The notes below the pieces were generated by a model. The model saw only the letters and a program-made list of their open reading frames with translations, was not told the DNA's origin and did not search any database. Source: Ostrinia nubilalis (taxonomy: Eukaryota; Arthropoda; Insecta; Lepidoptera; Crambidae). From it: a stretch of 64,000 bases of DNA. The stretch lies in the NCBI RefSeq assembly GCF_963855985.1, contig NC_087107.1, positions 124,001-188,000 of the forward strand, given 5' to 3'. This document shows, piece after piece, positions 1-11,900 of this stretch (its first letter is position 1; the number at the start of each line of letters is the position of its first letter). A program made the translations under genes and the position numbers.

Positions 1-160
1 TTTGTTTCAGAGCAGAAACACAAAATAAAGAAAAAAACCAATAGCGGCGACCATGAAACCGATTTTTTCTCATTTAAAGTAAGATAAGATAAAAGTATAA
101 ATAATAAAAAAATATATGTTATGTTTGTTGTTTTATTTAATGTCAAACATGCATATTCAT

Positions 161-320
161 TGCAAGTTTGTTAAGGCAAACTTACATATAATTTATAGAA
201 GCAGACATAATGCAAGTTTGTTAAGGCAAACTTACATATAATTTATAGAAACAGACATAATGCAAGTTTGTTAAGGCAAACTTGCATATACTTTATAGAA
301 ACACATTAATGCAAGTTTGT
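161..320. repeat. 50-bp tandem repeat, about 3.2 copies
   Basis: Three consecutive units begin at 161, 211 and 261 (50, 50 and 49 bp), and a partial fourth begins at 310. Each starts tgcaagtttgttaaggcaaa and contains the inverted pair aagtttg/caaactt, so each unit can form a small hairpin. The copies differ at only a few positions. The array lies about 490 bp upstream of the candidate first exon at 809. Similar 'caagttt' words continue, decayed, to about 450. A regulatory role is possible but unsupported. Confidence 0.9.
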
Positions 321-808
321 CGCTCGGAAACTAGAAAGTTTGATTTAAACTTGCCTCAAGTTTATATACTTGCCATGGCAAATTTGAAACAAAGCTTCAT
401 TTTTGATACATCAAACTTACTGCAAGTCAGATTCAAGTTTAAATTGTTATCTGGGCAATTACTGTTTTGTTCCAGGTTAATTACGGACACCGGAGATGCA
501 GTCCCGGCCCTATCGCGTGTAAATAGCTTCTAAAATTAAAATAACTTGTAAATAGAACCTTCCTTAGTCTCTATAACACACACTCTCATCTTCTATTCAT
601 TAATTAGATCAAAATATTTTAGTGAAAACTTTAACTCGAATTAAAATATTCCGTTCCACTAAAAACAACAATGTATTGGGCGAAGCTAAAAAACAACGCC
701 GTGAAATGGAAATTCAAATGAGGGACCAAGGAATCCGAATTTAGACGCGGCCTTAAAAATTTGAATTTGGAAGTGTCCGAAAAAAATAAGTATTGAAATT
801 GGAACGCA

Positions 809-1001
809 ATGGCGTCGCCTTCGACGACTCCGAAGGCGCCGTCGCCGCCGCCGCCGGGCCACACGCCGAGCAAGATGGAGCGAAGGATGTCTCACTTCAA
901 GGAGTACAAGTTCTTCAGATCGTTCAGCGCCAAAGTGGAGAACTGGCCGATGCGGAAAGCTGAGCAACTGTGGAGGAAGATGCGCGAGCGGAAAATTGCA
1001 G
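809..1001 (+). CDS. Candidate first coding exon of an unidentified host gene
   Basis: An ATG in good context (cgcaATGGCG) opens 64 codons plus one base, ending at a donor G|GTCAGT at 1002 (phase 1). The peptide begins with a Ser/Pro-rich stretch (MASPSTTPKAPSPPPP). A strongly basic, aromatic-containing helix-prone segment follows, including KEYKFFRSFSAKVENW and AEQLWRKMRERK. The exon is more GC-rich than its surroundings, and the frame closes soon after the donor (QWLLLI stop), as expected for an intron. Upstream DNA to about 500 would be 5' UTR or promoter, and overlapping reverse-strand frames are shadows. I do not recognise the protein. The basic tail suggests a cytoplasmic N-terminal region, but that is inference. 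It shares splice phase with the exon at 29821. Confidence 0.55.
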
Positions 1002-1403
1002 GTCAGTGGTTGTTATTAATTTAAAATTGGGTATTTGACACTACCCATCTCTTGATTTTTAATATTTTAAATGATTAAGTTTCATGGGATTTTGCAACAA
1101 AAACACTTTTACAACGGTAAACAGATATTTACATTTCAATTTCAAAACTTGAGTTTTTAATACCAAAGTAAGTTGTATTTTGAGATAATTATTGTGAAGT
1201 ATTTTATCACCTTAATTACAAATACCCAATTGTCTAAGATTTATTTTGTTGAATGTGTTTTTCACCCGACTTTTACAGGATACTCTCAATTTGGTTGTAT
1301 TATGTTGTATATTTTGTACCGATCATAAAATTATCAAAATTGTTATTCTTTATTTTTAGTTAAAAATTGTTAATTTAGCATTTCAAAATGTAAAAAGTTG
1401 TGT

Positions 1404-1476
1404 CGCCCAACGTGGGGCTCGAACCCACGACCCTGAGATTAAGAGTCTCATGCTCTACCGACTGAGCTAGCCGGGC
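1404..1476 (-). tRNA. tRNA-Lys (CTT anticodon)
   Basis: The reverse strand folds as a full 73-nt tRNA cloverleaf without CCA. The acceptor GCCCGGC pairs with GTTGGGC (two G-U pairs), followed by discriminator G. A-box TAGCTCAGTCGG and B-box GGTTCGAGCCC are intact. The anticodon stem TGAGA/TCTCA encloses loop CTCTTAA, with anticodon CTT (plus positions 1441-1443) reading AAG. A run of five T on the transcribed strand (plus 1392-1396) lies 7 nt past the 3' end and fits a Pol III terminator. There is no intron. It looks functional, unlike the SINE heads elsewhere in the window. Confidence 0.96.
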
Positions 1477-2671
1477 AGTTGTATAGGATTACGAAATTAA
1501 CGTATAGTTTCGGATAACTGTGACGCGGCGACATCGATTTATTTACAAAAAGTTAAAAGCAATATTGGAGCGTGAAGCAAATGAATAAGATAAAGTAGCA
1601 CAACATCTATTACGAAATTGTCAAAGTTTTTTTTATCGGGCGGAGTTAGTTATTTTTAAACCATGTTATTTTTGTCACTCTTCATAACACTTCTGTTTTA
1701 TAGCTTCAAAACGAGGTCAAGACCGTCTTGAAGTTGTCAATGGATTTCATTTATAAAACGTGTTTATTTTTTCCTGATTTTAGAACAGATAGTAAAGTAT
1801 TTTTACATTCGGTATTTTCATGAATGTATGAATGTAGGCAACTTCTCTATAGCCTCCTCAAAGTGCTGGACTTGACCTGCTTTTATCCAGATTTAGTCCG
1901 AATGATTTTACTATGACTACCTAATAAGTATACCTACTTTCAGTTTAGTGTTTAGATTTACGTGACATAATAATCCTATGTTTGATTATCAAGACAGCAA
2001 GATTCATGGGGAAAGTGAGACCATAAGATTTTATTGCCGTAATAAGTACTTTTCGGTATGTTTGTTAAAGAAAATGTATTAAAATTAAAATTATTTGTGT
2101 GTGGATTACACAATTAGGACACTGAACAGTTTGATGATCTAACTAAACTTTGTACTTCTTTTTATTTTATCAAAAACTAAGAAATTAGTTAGTATATCAT
2201 AGAAACAAACACTATTTTACTACAAATGAAGTGTCACTAGGCACAATACTAATAGAACCGACAGTCGCTCTGGAATTTCAATTAAAGCGGGCGACAGCGA
2301 CAGCCAATCTCTACAGTTAAGTATTTTTAATCTAGCGCTTCAAGCGTAGCAACAGGCTTTGTTTCTAATTAAAAAGCTGTAGACGCTGTAGTATCAAAAG
2401 AGGTTCGTTTCTGAGGGAACTAATTCGTTAAATAAATATACTCTCAAGCTTTGATAACATATACCTTTGTGGCGAACTGGCGAAGCTAAATTATTATTAA
2501 GATAATGGGCTGTTCATAAATACAATAGAGGATTAATAAAGCAAATTCAAAAATCATAAGATCAAGGCTTATTAGTTAGTCGGTTCTATTCCAAAAACTT
2601 TAATTAATTAATACACTTTTATATGGTGTCCTCATTAAGAAGAATTAGGTATAACATCATGAGAATGAGAA
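1477..2671. other. Non-coding stretch, nothing recognised
   Basis: AT-rich DNA between the tRNA gene and a LINE remnant. It has no open frame of note, no clear terminal inverted repeats and no RNA gene. It would be intron 1 if the exon at 809 is real. Confidence 0.5.
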
Positions 2672-2725
2672 TTGGGGGAGGCCTTTATCCAGCAGTGGAC
2701 GTCATTCGGCTGAAACGAACGAACA
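2672..2725 (+). mobile_element. LINE 3' tail, severely 5'-truncated
   Basis: The 54 bp match the reading LGEAFIQQWTSFG-stop followed by (ACGA)n. This is the C terminus and tail of the LINE family found more completely at 33083-33241, 15081-15219 and 22870-22914. The word aacatcatgag lies just upstream and aacatcacgag overlaps the tail, possibly a decayed target duplication. No function remains. Confidence 0.75.
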
Positions 2726-2733
2726 TCACGAGG

Positions 2734-3079
2734 ACAGTCAGCGTCAAATAATTCGTGACACCCAAAGTAGCCAATAAGTTCGCAACACGTCTTTATTACA
2801 ATGAGGGCTATCGTTTTAGCGCTCACCAGTTGGCGCCACTGTAGAGTAAGGTCCTGTCACTTGCTAGTAGCGAAGACAGTGGCGCAGACTGGTGAGCGCG
2901 AAAGTGGTAGGAAGACTATCGCATTTGCGCTCATCAAGATGGCGCCACTGTAGAGTAAGGTTCTGTCAATCGCCAGGGGTGCCAACTGTTAAGTATAAAA
3001 ACGATAGCCCTCGTTGGAATAAGGTTGTGTTATCAACTTTTTGGTCATTGGGTGTCACGAAGTATTTGTCGCTGACTGT
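2734..3079. mobile_element. MITE with about 83-bp terminal inverted repeats (ACAGTCAGCG family)
   Basis: Ends acagtcagcg/cgctgactgt begin inverted arms of about 83 bp that share 'gtgacaccca' and 'gagggctatcgtttt' blocks. The core (about 2819-2968) contains a second inverted pair (2819-2840 against 2878-2899) and a direct third copy of the same block (2927-2968, with ggcgccactgtagagtaagg). This suggests a nested or internally duplicated insertion. It has no coding capacity. A shorter relative lies at 7393-7527. Confidence 0.85.
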
Positions 3080-5967
3080 ACATACTTATTGTAACAAACA
3101 GATTCCTATTTTTGGTTGCTTTTTGTGATAAGTATCTAAAAATAACCAGAAAGGTAGAAAAGATGTAATGGAGTCGACACCGAAACCGCATTGTGTGGTG
3201 GGACCCTAGATTAGAGCAGTCGTAAAGCCGGCTGTAACTTCGGCCGCAGCACGCGCTCGTAACCGTGACGTCATAAAACACAACAATCGTCTGGTGGGTT
3301 CAAGATAACTCTCAAGTGACCTTGACTTTTGGAACCTTTGGAAAAGTATTGGAAAGGGTATTTTTTTGTGTAAAGCTTTTAATCTAACGCCAGAGTTTTT
3401 GATCATCATAAGGTCAGTCAGTCTCCATTGCTGATACACTACTCTCTCCTTTACCAGAGGCAAATTGAGTATTTGGCTTAGTCTCCCCTCGCGTTTTTCC
3501 CCACCAGAACAGGATTTTTCATAAAAGCTTTAAAATTACTCAAAATTATTCATCGTTTTGTTCTACTCCTCCAGATGTCAGTTAGGTACGATTGCTCAAT
3601 ACCCAATATTTTATTGCATCCAATGTACTAAAAGTTAGAACATTATTGGGCTCTGTAAGAGCACGGCAGGAGAGAGGAGTACTTATGTGAATTTAGAATA
3701 TTATAACTACCAACTACTTATTATTTAGATAATTCACCCTTAAATAAAACTGAAACTATTGAAAGATTGACCCCTTTTCTTGGCTGTTTGGGCAAACAAA
3801 TGAAAAATTTAGCACTTTATATAGATGACCTACGACAAATAAACGCCTACCGCCATAACCGAAGGATCGCTTTGATCTGAAGCCCGCGAACAGCGGGAGT
3901 AGCGGCGAGCAATAACAAACAGCGCAGTAACAGCTGTAATGCTGGCTGTTTTATCATAATAATCATAATCATTTGCTCACTCTGTACAAATCTTGAGGAT
4001 TACACTTCAAATCGCAACGCAATGTTTTTTATTTGCCTCGAATCCACAGAGAGTTCTACACTGATGGATTTGTGTAAATTATAACTGTCTACTAAAGATA
4101 AGAATAAAATTTCTTGGATTAGCAACTGTTCAACTAAGTTGAATATCAAAATTGTTAAAATTTTATTTTATACTACACATCATAATGTACAAAATATTTT
4201 TCAGAGTCAATTGAAACCGTTTTAGCGCTAAAACGAATGTTATAGCTTAGTTACACAAAGCCGAACATAATATTGGGTTTCGATGCGTTTAATATTGATA
4301 ACTGTGAGCTGCTGTGAAGTATGAAAAATCTGGCTCGCTTCCAGATCCATCAAGATTGCAAGTGTTTTTACTTCAGCTTGCAAGCTTCAAAATAGTGCTG
4401 ACGGTCTTGTCGGTATTGCTGAAGAATCGAGTGTCGATTTATCGATAAATTCAGTGAGAATTTATGGGATTAAAATTACTTTCAAGGTCATTTTGATTGT
4501 ATTAGATTGGAATTAATCCATTCATCCATGCGCAGCTCGTCAAACACAAGGCCTAAGTAGGGTATTGGTAATTAATTATAGTAACGGATTAATTTATTAT
4601 TCAGCGGATATTAATAACTTGAGATAATATAGTAATTAATTATATAAGTGGTTTCCGCCCTTGCTGCGTGTGGTTTGTGGGCTGGCGGACTTGCAATACT
4701 AGCGTTTGACGAACCTAATTGGTATTCTAGACTCAATTACCTAATATTACTATTACTCAATTATGCATGGTATGCATGTACTACAGTGGCTTATTTCCAT
4801 TTTCCGTGAAAGTAAAAAATACCCAAGCAAGTAAATAAAGACTGTTTGAAAGAAAAAGTAAAATAATTTCTGTACAGAGCGGCTTAACCCAGTGTCTCAA
4901 GGCCGCTATAAACTGCAGTCGGACGGTTATGGCGGAAACGGCCCCATTACCGGACGTTTTTAAACTTCGCTGAAAGCGCCGGCTCTCCGCACGTCTTACG
5001 TCTTCCGCTCAATGGATGATTAATACCTAGGTATCAACTGTTTATATGAAAATCTAGAGCTTTATAATATTTTAAACTATTATGTTGCATTTTCACTTTA
5101 CCAAATCGAACATACTAAAAAGAATTGTGATATCGATGTTTTGCGATTGACGCGAACATTTTGTAGATCAAATTAGTACACACGTATACAAGCTTTTCTT
5201 AAAATACTTAGGTAAATGATTTAAGCCTAAATTGTTTAAGAGTTTAGTTTAAATAAATCTAGCAATGTTATAAAAATAACCAGTGATGTTGCTTGTGAAC
5301 TTTTCGATGGATTCTGTGTTAACCTTCTTCCAAACACAACCCTTCGACGAACACAAACTAGATTTAAATTAAAGACCTAGCTCCACAACCGAGGATCGAG
5401 GATGTTATTCAACGCTCCTAGTTTACTTTGGATCACTCAAGTTTTCTTAGTGATTCAACTTATATTACAGTTTCAAAAGAAGTTAGAATCAGGAAAGATC
5501 TTGAGAAATGTAATCGAAGTTTTATATCAATTCACTATCGTCTTTTAACGATATTCATTCCATTCAAGTTCTGTGTCAACAACATTATAAGTATAGCCCA
5601 CTTAACTAAAACATTGTTTGATGGTTATAGAGCCATTTTAAGCGAAGCGCCTGGAAAACATTTAATAATCTTGGACTGAAATCGTTAACATTGTTAATGA
5701 TATTCTAGCAGGCGTTTGGACCAAATAGAGCTTTTAAAGCTTTATTGCTTTATGTCAGATTTTATGTAAGAACCTGTTATTGGAAGTTTAGTTATGAATA
5801 TGTATGACTACCTTGTCATATTATCTAAGATGCCACAGTTTCATCATAATGTACTGTCTTTTGTACGCAAAAAATAAGTATGTACGTACATACCTAATGG
5901 AAAATAATATTTTATGTCATTCTGAGACTTTCCATCAAAATTAATCTATTTTTTGTAAGAAGACTAG
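3080..5967. other. Non-coding stretch; one palindromic CRE-like site
   Basis: No gene recognised. A perfect TGACGTCA lies at 3266-3273 inside a GC-rich patch (about 3225-3275). Short GC-rich patches also occur near 3840-3915 and 4880-5000. Frames of up to about 85 codons here lack any recognisable domain. Confidence 0.5.
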
Positions 5968-6084
5968 TGCCCGTTTTCACCATCAATCCTCAATTTTTAA
6001 GTCACCCCTATGGTAACATCATAACAGGAACTTTGTTTTCATAGGGGTCACTTAAAAAACTGGGATTGATGGTGAAAACGGGCA
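5968..6084. mobile_element. MITE, TIR tgcccgttttcaccatcaat
   Basis: The 117-bp element has inverted termini starting tgcccgttttcaccatcaat and ending in its complement. Pairing continues through the aagtgacccctatg-like inner arm, so the whole element can fold as a near-continuous hairpin. This end sequence is one I associate with abundant lepidopteran MITEs. It is non-coding and presumably mobilised in trans. Confidence 0.88.
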
Positions 6085-6129
6085 TTTATCTTTTTTCGTG
6101 GTATTCGGGACATTCACGAGGTGTTTCCC

Positions 6130-6245
6130 CTAACCCGTCGCGTCCGATGACGTCACGTCCGCGTCGCACTGGGAACGGGACTGGGAGCGTGAGTCACTCG
6201 TTGTTTACAAGCGGCGCAGGCGCAGACATCTGGCCGGGACTAAGG
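6130..6245. promoter_or_regulatory. GC/CpG-rich block with palindromic CRE-like site
   Basis: A block far richer in CpG than its surroundings contains TGACGTCA (6148-6155). It also has repeated cgtc/gcgtc words and 'gagcgtgagtcactcg', which includes an AP-1-like TGAGTCA. A 60-codon frame crosses it but resembles no protein. It may be a regulatory element or an unmethylated CpG patch. The evidence is composition and one palindromic motif only. Confidence 0.25.
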
Positions 6246-7392
6246 TCAATAACTTGATCGATAGCTGCATTGCTTTTCGTTAGAGGACACTTTAAACTTT
6301 GATCTGTGTGTCAGTTACTCTGAATGATAATCATTTCCGTACCAAAATACTTACTGGTCAAAACTTTGATAAATTCATAACTCATTCCTATTCTTGTTAT
6401 TTCAAATACTGAATATTTTAATGGATGGTTAATATGGATATTGTTAGGTACTTTTTCACGTTAAAACTACTAAACGGATTTTAATGAAACTACTTAGGTA
6501 TTAGATACGATATAATAAAACTACGCAGGCGAAACCGCTGAAAACTGTTAGATAATATTAAGATAGTGAGAGTTGTCCGATAGCGCGTGAAATGACGAAT
6601 AACAATTTATACAGATAGATACTAATAAAAACATAATGGAGCCGTAAAAAACAAACTGCTCACAAGCACTAACGACAGCAATAATAATCAAAATAGAAAT
6701 TCAAACGAAACTTTCGGCGATAAAACCACTTCAAAAGCATGAAAATATGTCCAAATAGTAAAAACCGCTTTGTTTGAACAAAAAATATTTATGAGTGAAT
6801 AAATCAAAAAAGCTGTGAGATAAGTTTTTGAGCAACAAAAGATAAATTTGTTTACTGAGCTGTAGAATACTGTTATCAACACGCTGCATAAACATCTTTA
6901 TCATTATTTGAATAGGAAAATATGTGAGAATCTGAAAAAGCTTTTATGGTGTAATAACACCTCATACTTATGCTTTTATATTTATGTACGGTTGTTTGAG
7001 ATTACCATCTCATCTGATGGTACAAGGGACTCCCTCTGAGAAAACTTTTTTTTTCTTAGTCACTACCAAAGCTTTATTTCTTTACATTTGTTATCTATAA
7101 TTATGTTGATTCTTTCTATTTGAGATTATTGACTTCTCAATTTTATAATAAACGGGTTGATAGGTACTAAATAGAACTGAATTTAAATGTGAATCTACAG
7201 AGATTTTTCACTTAGTGCTAGCAAAGTATTCACATCATTATAGATATTAACATCCTGCTAGTAATTTATTCATAAAATATCGTTTATGAATAAGCATCAG
7301 CGCTATCCTGTTTGCCGCTTGTTGACACCGAAAAATACATCCACCATGATGACCCATTATCACTAAGCAGGATTTGGTCATTAGACAATGTT
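6241..7392. other. Non-coding stretch with a possible RTE remnant
   Basis: Nothing coding is recognised. Around 6470-6540 the words 'aaactactaaacggattttaatgaaactac' in broken form and 'acgcaggcgaaaccgc' resemble a decayed reverse-strand RTE 3' end. The remainder is plain AT-rich DNA. Confidence 0.35.
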
Positions 7393-7527
7393 ACAGTCAG
7401 CGTTTAATAGTTAATGACACCCAAAGTGGCCAAAAAATAGACAACACAACTTAATTCCAATAAAATTGTAACAACTGTATTATATTGTACCTACTTTGGG
7501 TGTCACGAACTATTTGACGCTCACTGT
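7393..7527. mobile_element. Short MITE copy of the ACAGTCAGCG family
   Basis: A 135-bp element runs from acagtcagcg to tcactgt and shares 'gtgacacccaaagt' and 'gggtgtcacgaa' with the element at 2734-3079. It lacks that copy's GC-rich core, so it may be the simpler ancestral form or a deletion derivative. Non-coding. Confidence 0.8.
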
Positions 7528-7744
7528 ACTTACCTATTTAATATACCCAAATCTAACTGAATCCAAATTCCTGAGCCAGGAGAGGTTCGATCCTGGATCG
7601 CACTGGATGCGCGTGCCCGTCAGCGCAGCACTATCACGATCGCGCGCGGGGACATGTCGAACAAATCCGCTCGCATGTCGCTGACAATGTTGGAAATGAG
7701 GCAGAGTTGAGGGCCTTAGTAAAATCAAGTAATATTATAAAAAA

Positions 7745-7979
7745 CTAGCTTTCCGCCCGCGGCTTCGCCCGCGTGGAATTTTGTCTGTCACAGAAAAACT
7801 TTATCGCGCGTGTCCCTGTTTCAAAAACCGGGATAAAAACTATCCTATGTTCTTTCCCGGGACTCAAACTATCTCTATGCCAAATTTCATCAAAATCGGT
7901 TGCGAGGTTTAAGCGGGAAAGCGTAACAGACAGACAGACAGACAGAGTTACATTCGCATTTATAATATTAGTTGGGATT
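7745..7979 (+). mobile_element. RTE-like non-LTR retrotransposon, 3' end only
   Basis: It begins ctagctttccgcccgcggct and includes the widely conserved 'ccaaatttcatcaaaatcgg' block. A (cagA)n run follows at about 7926-7946, and it terminates in ttataatattagttgggat. No reverse-transcriptase frame remains. This 3' UTR pattern is typical of RTE-type elements and their parasites in Lepidoptera; the assignment is by recognition. Confidence 0.8.
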
Positions 7980-7990
7980 GAACGTTTCTG

Positions 7991-8081
7991 AAGATGGATT
8001 TTTGTTAATTATTCACGCAAATTAAAATTCTACGCAAGAAAGAATTTTAATTTGCGTGAATGATTAACAAAAATCCATCTT
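7991..8081. repeat. Near-perfect 41-bp inverted repeat (hairpin)
   Basis: Arms 7991-8031 and 8041-8081 match at 40 of 41 positions with a 9-nt loop. The single mismatch is T opposite G, which is a G-U wobble in RNA of the plus sense, so an RNA copy would pair throughout. It sits 11 bp past the RTE end at 7979. It could be a small palindromic MITE, a recent inverted duplication or a small-RNA precursor; nothing here decides. Confidence 0.95.
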
Positions 8082-9199
8082 AAAGTGACAATTTGTAATG
8101 GCGGTTATTTAAGCCAAAAACTGGTGAACGGATCAAAGGGTCAAATTACAACGTTAGGTGTCAAGTTTTAGTCGGTATTTCTGTGACAATCTGGATTTTA
8201 AAGCAAGTGAAGCCGCGGGGTTAAAAGCGACTGAAATATAAATCTTAACCTATTCTCAGACGTAGTTAAAATAATTACGCGAATATAAAATTATACGCAC
8301 CGTCATCCCACGATAACCCAAAGCAATCCCAAAAGTACGAATCTACATAGTTTAGTTAAATATCAATACTTACTCAGGTGGCAAATTAACATATTTATGT
8401 AGTAAATATTTATGTCGACGAGACTATTATTTGTGAACTTGTAAGGTCGATGTAACCCAACCCGTAACCGTTATAATTAAATAAATTGTCATTAACACTG
8501 TTAAATGTTAAAGAGCGTAGAATATTAAAATAGTTTTATTTCTGTCTCTCTGTCTCAAATTCGCCAGACGCAATCAATTATTTGTGCATTATTTGAAAAT
8601 TTGGTAAGCAACTGTTGTCAAAATGGATTATCTAATCAATGATAGCATTTGTAGTTTTAACCGTAGCATATCCACTTCCTCGACTCGAGACAATCGTCGC
8701 GCGCACGCGCATATTATCATACAATGCGTGCGCTACCAATGTGCACCATGCTTTATTTTTACGAAGGACCATTGTTCCTTTTTTGAACAGTTTTTTCGTT
8801 TTTTTCACAAAAAAGTTTGAATTCCTTTCTTCTAAGATAAAAGTCATTGTGCAAAGATAAGATGTGTGAAGTGAAAACAGATTTGCGATAACAGTTCGAA
8901 ATGCTTTTTGAGTTCTTATCGCGTATTGTATTGGGGATGTTTGTATTTTTATTTACCCTTGAACAATAATGCCGGACCGGTATCCTTATAAGTTTATAAG
9001 TTTAAGATCGGGATAAGTTTGCACATTTTGGGTTGTTTTACATTATTGATATTTTTTTGAGGAATTCCTTTTTTTAACCACTCTGGCCAACAAAGCTGTA
9101 GAGCGACATATGTATAAAAAATCTATATACCTAGTTGAATGTATTTTTGCACAAAATACTTACTAATTTATAGAAACCAACAGCGACACATAAAAAATA
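8082..9199. other. Non-coding stretch
   Basis: No recognised gene. A 73-codon ATG frame at 8639-8860 starts MIAFVVLTVAYPLP, which superficially resembles a signal peptide. It then degenerates into low-complexity Phe/Lys and was not accepted as a gene. Confidence 0.45.
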
Positions 9200-9204
9200 T
9201 TAGT

Positions 9205-9240
9205 TATACTATAAGTATAACCTGTTATACTTATAGTATA
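9205..9240. repeat. 16-bp perfect inverted repeat, 4-nt loop
   Basis: tatactataagtataa (9205-9220) pairs with ttatacttatagtata (9225-9240). Weaker pairing extends about 6 bp outward. The arms are pure A/T plus one C/G pair, so it could be a chance or slippage palindrome. Confidence 0.9.
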
Positions 9241-9720
9241 AATAATACTAGCTAATGACAGGTTTCAGGCCTCAGGATTTATCCTGAACTTCTTTACGCC
9301 ATGCTCAATGTATCCCGGTCAGTAACCTGATGTTTGTTCCTGAACCGATGCTCCTGCATTCTGATGCAACATGCATGTCTAATACACACCTTAAACTACG
9401 CCGTTGAATAATTAGTTGGGTTAGGTCACGTTAATTTTTACTTAGGATGATAAGTTACAGCACAGGAGTTGAACAATAATTTAATAACACTAGTTTTTTT
9501 ACAAAGCTAGTAGCGTTTGCCCCAGCTACGTGTTTTACCTTTTACCCTAATTCAAGTATTTTTTCATTTGCGAGAATCCAGATCTTCGGATCGAAAATAA
9601 ATATCGTAGCTCATGATAAACAGTCATAATATATTAAGCTCGCTTTGTGCATTAGTACCTATAAACTCTACGTACTTATCTAACTGATATTGATGCTGAA
9701 CCGAAGAGTTTTATAAACAA

Positions 9721-10082
9721 CTAGCGGCCGCCCGCGACTGCGTACGCGTGGACCTCATTTTACCCCCTTAGTTCGTAAAATCTGTTGTTAGATATCATAT
9801 TGATAGATGGCGTTTCACGGCTTTCCCCGCAACGTCAAAAACAGCAGTTTGTCCAGCGCTGTAGATTTTAACCAATGACGATAGATGGCGCTTTTTAGAC
9901 ACGTCTTATTTATTTATTGAAATTTATTTGTCACATATCGTCATAAATTATAGCCTATATGTTAATCTGGGTTATAAACAATAATACTGTAAAGTTTCCG
10001 TTGAGTAGTTTTTGCGTGAAAGAGTAACAAACATCCAGACATTATGACATCCAAACTTTCGCCTTTATAATATTAGTAGGAT
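9721..10082 (+). mobile_element. RTE-like 3' end, composite
   Basis: It begins ctagcggccgcccgcgact and passes through two different subfamily blocks: one with 'tacgcgtggacctcattttaccccc', the other with 'tcataaattatagcctatatg' and 'agtttttgcgtgaaagagta'. It ends ttataatattagtaggat. The junction around 9890-9935 suggests a chimera or nested copy. No coding remnant. Confidence 0.75.
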
Positions 10083-11900
10083 CTAGTAACTAAATTGTCC
10101 ACCAAAATCTTAAAACTAAGGGCTTACTCTATTCATTGGGATGCCAATTCTCTTTAGAGCTGCGCGTGCGCTTCAATGCCCGACTGTCGTGAGCGCGTCG
10201 GAGTAAACACCAAGCATAGAGCTGCCATAGGAATCAATTTCTTATGATCGATAAAAATCGGGATTGAATTAAATACACACCTTAAACACAGTAGGTAGTT
10301 TAAGGGGTTTTACTGTAGCAGAAATAGGGTAAATCAGGACAAAGATCAATTGAAAAATATTTCCATGCCCTTTTCCTTATTTTATGAGCTAACTCAGCGA
10401 CTAGACCAGAAAGCTTTGATGTACAAAGTGTCGTTTAGCTAACACCAACATCGATGCTGACTTAGACGATGATAATGCCTTAAATAACATGGCCTAAGAT
10501 TTTGCTATCGATACAACTGTCGATAGAGTATGCTAAGATTTGGCAGCACTGCTCAAGTACCCACTGTTTGCTTTCAATTCCTGTTCTGGCCAATTGTCGA
10601 GGAAGTGACTCACGCAGCTCCGTCGATGAAGGTTCCTATTAACAGAAGTAAGTAGATAGTGAAAGTAGAGAAAAATATATCAATTAATCATTATTTAATT
10701 AATTAATTGCTGTACAAGAGGCAATTTTAAAAGGTAGCGTTATTTTAATACTAATCAAATAAAAGATGATTGATTTTGTCAAAATCTATAGTCCACGAAA
10801 ATCTGTGGTAGGTAATCCTATGCAGTCTCTATCTACAAGAAAACTTTAAATGCTATGAAGTACCTACGTATTCCCCAAAACATGGTACCTACTGATCCTC
10901 AAACAGAAAAAGTAAAATGTTCTCAACCAGTGTGGAATCTTGTTATAGAAAACATTTTTGCACACACCCTTTTGGGTAATCTATTAGAGTAAGTCAATGA
11001 AGTTAAACTATTACTGTTCATCAGTTAAAATAAATTTCTCCGTGAAGAACATGAGCCTCATAAAAATATTTACATCTTAATTACCACTCAGACCATTATA
11101 ATTACATACGACAAACATAGTAGAGATAGATACAGAAAGGTTCATTTGCAAATGTAATCAATTGCGCAATATTTTGGTATAGGAAATGCTGGTGGATATC
11201 TAGAATAACGAATTTATTCAATTTGAACAGAAGCTCGGGTTATTGTCGTTCAATTTGTGCAATTTCAGCTATCAAATATTTTTCTTATTCTTCGTCATAA
11301 TAATATTCTACTTACTCATGCCCACGGAATAAGCCAACCGCTTCCCCCTACTTGCACTGTGCCGTAAGTTTTGTCATACAGTCAATAACATTAGATCAAC
11401 TTTCTACGGTTGATTAGTGACAGAATTAATTCGGTTTGAGGCGCGGATCAAAACTCAATTTGTTAATTACACGCTCAATTGGACTGTTATCTAACATTTC
11501 CGTCTAGACTGTTAGAGCAACGTGTGTTATTTAACATTATAACATACGAGAGTGCTTTCCATCTTTTGCAATAATATAAACGTTTGCAATCGTATCAAAA
11601 TATATATTTTTGCGAAACATTTTAAATATTAAATGTTATTGGCGTACAGAAATGGTAAAATCCAATGAAGCATACCAACGTATGTAGAAATATTCATTGC
11701 TTTCTTACATGTGTAATCACGTCAGATTTTGAACGCAATTTCGTTTTACTGTGTAATTCATACATTAGATTTAGAAAGACTTATTGATGACAACTTGTTT
11801 GGCGTAATATTTTCTTTCATTTCTATTAAAGTTAATCCCAGTATGTTAGTTAATCAAAACATATTCTATGATGTAACATTTTCTTCTCACCAAGAAAAAT
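10083..11900. other. Non-coding stretch, nothing recognised
   Basis: AT-rich DNA without recognisable domains, RNA genes or inverted termini. A slightly GC-richer patch lies around 10150-10210. Confidence 0.5.

Noticed and set aside
8639..8860. ATG frame with signal-peptide-like start (MIAFVVLTVAYPLP)
   Set aside because: The rest is low-complexity and overlaps equally long frames on both strands; no donor, domain or homologue is recognisable.
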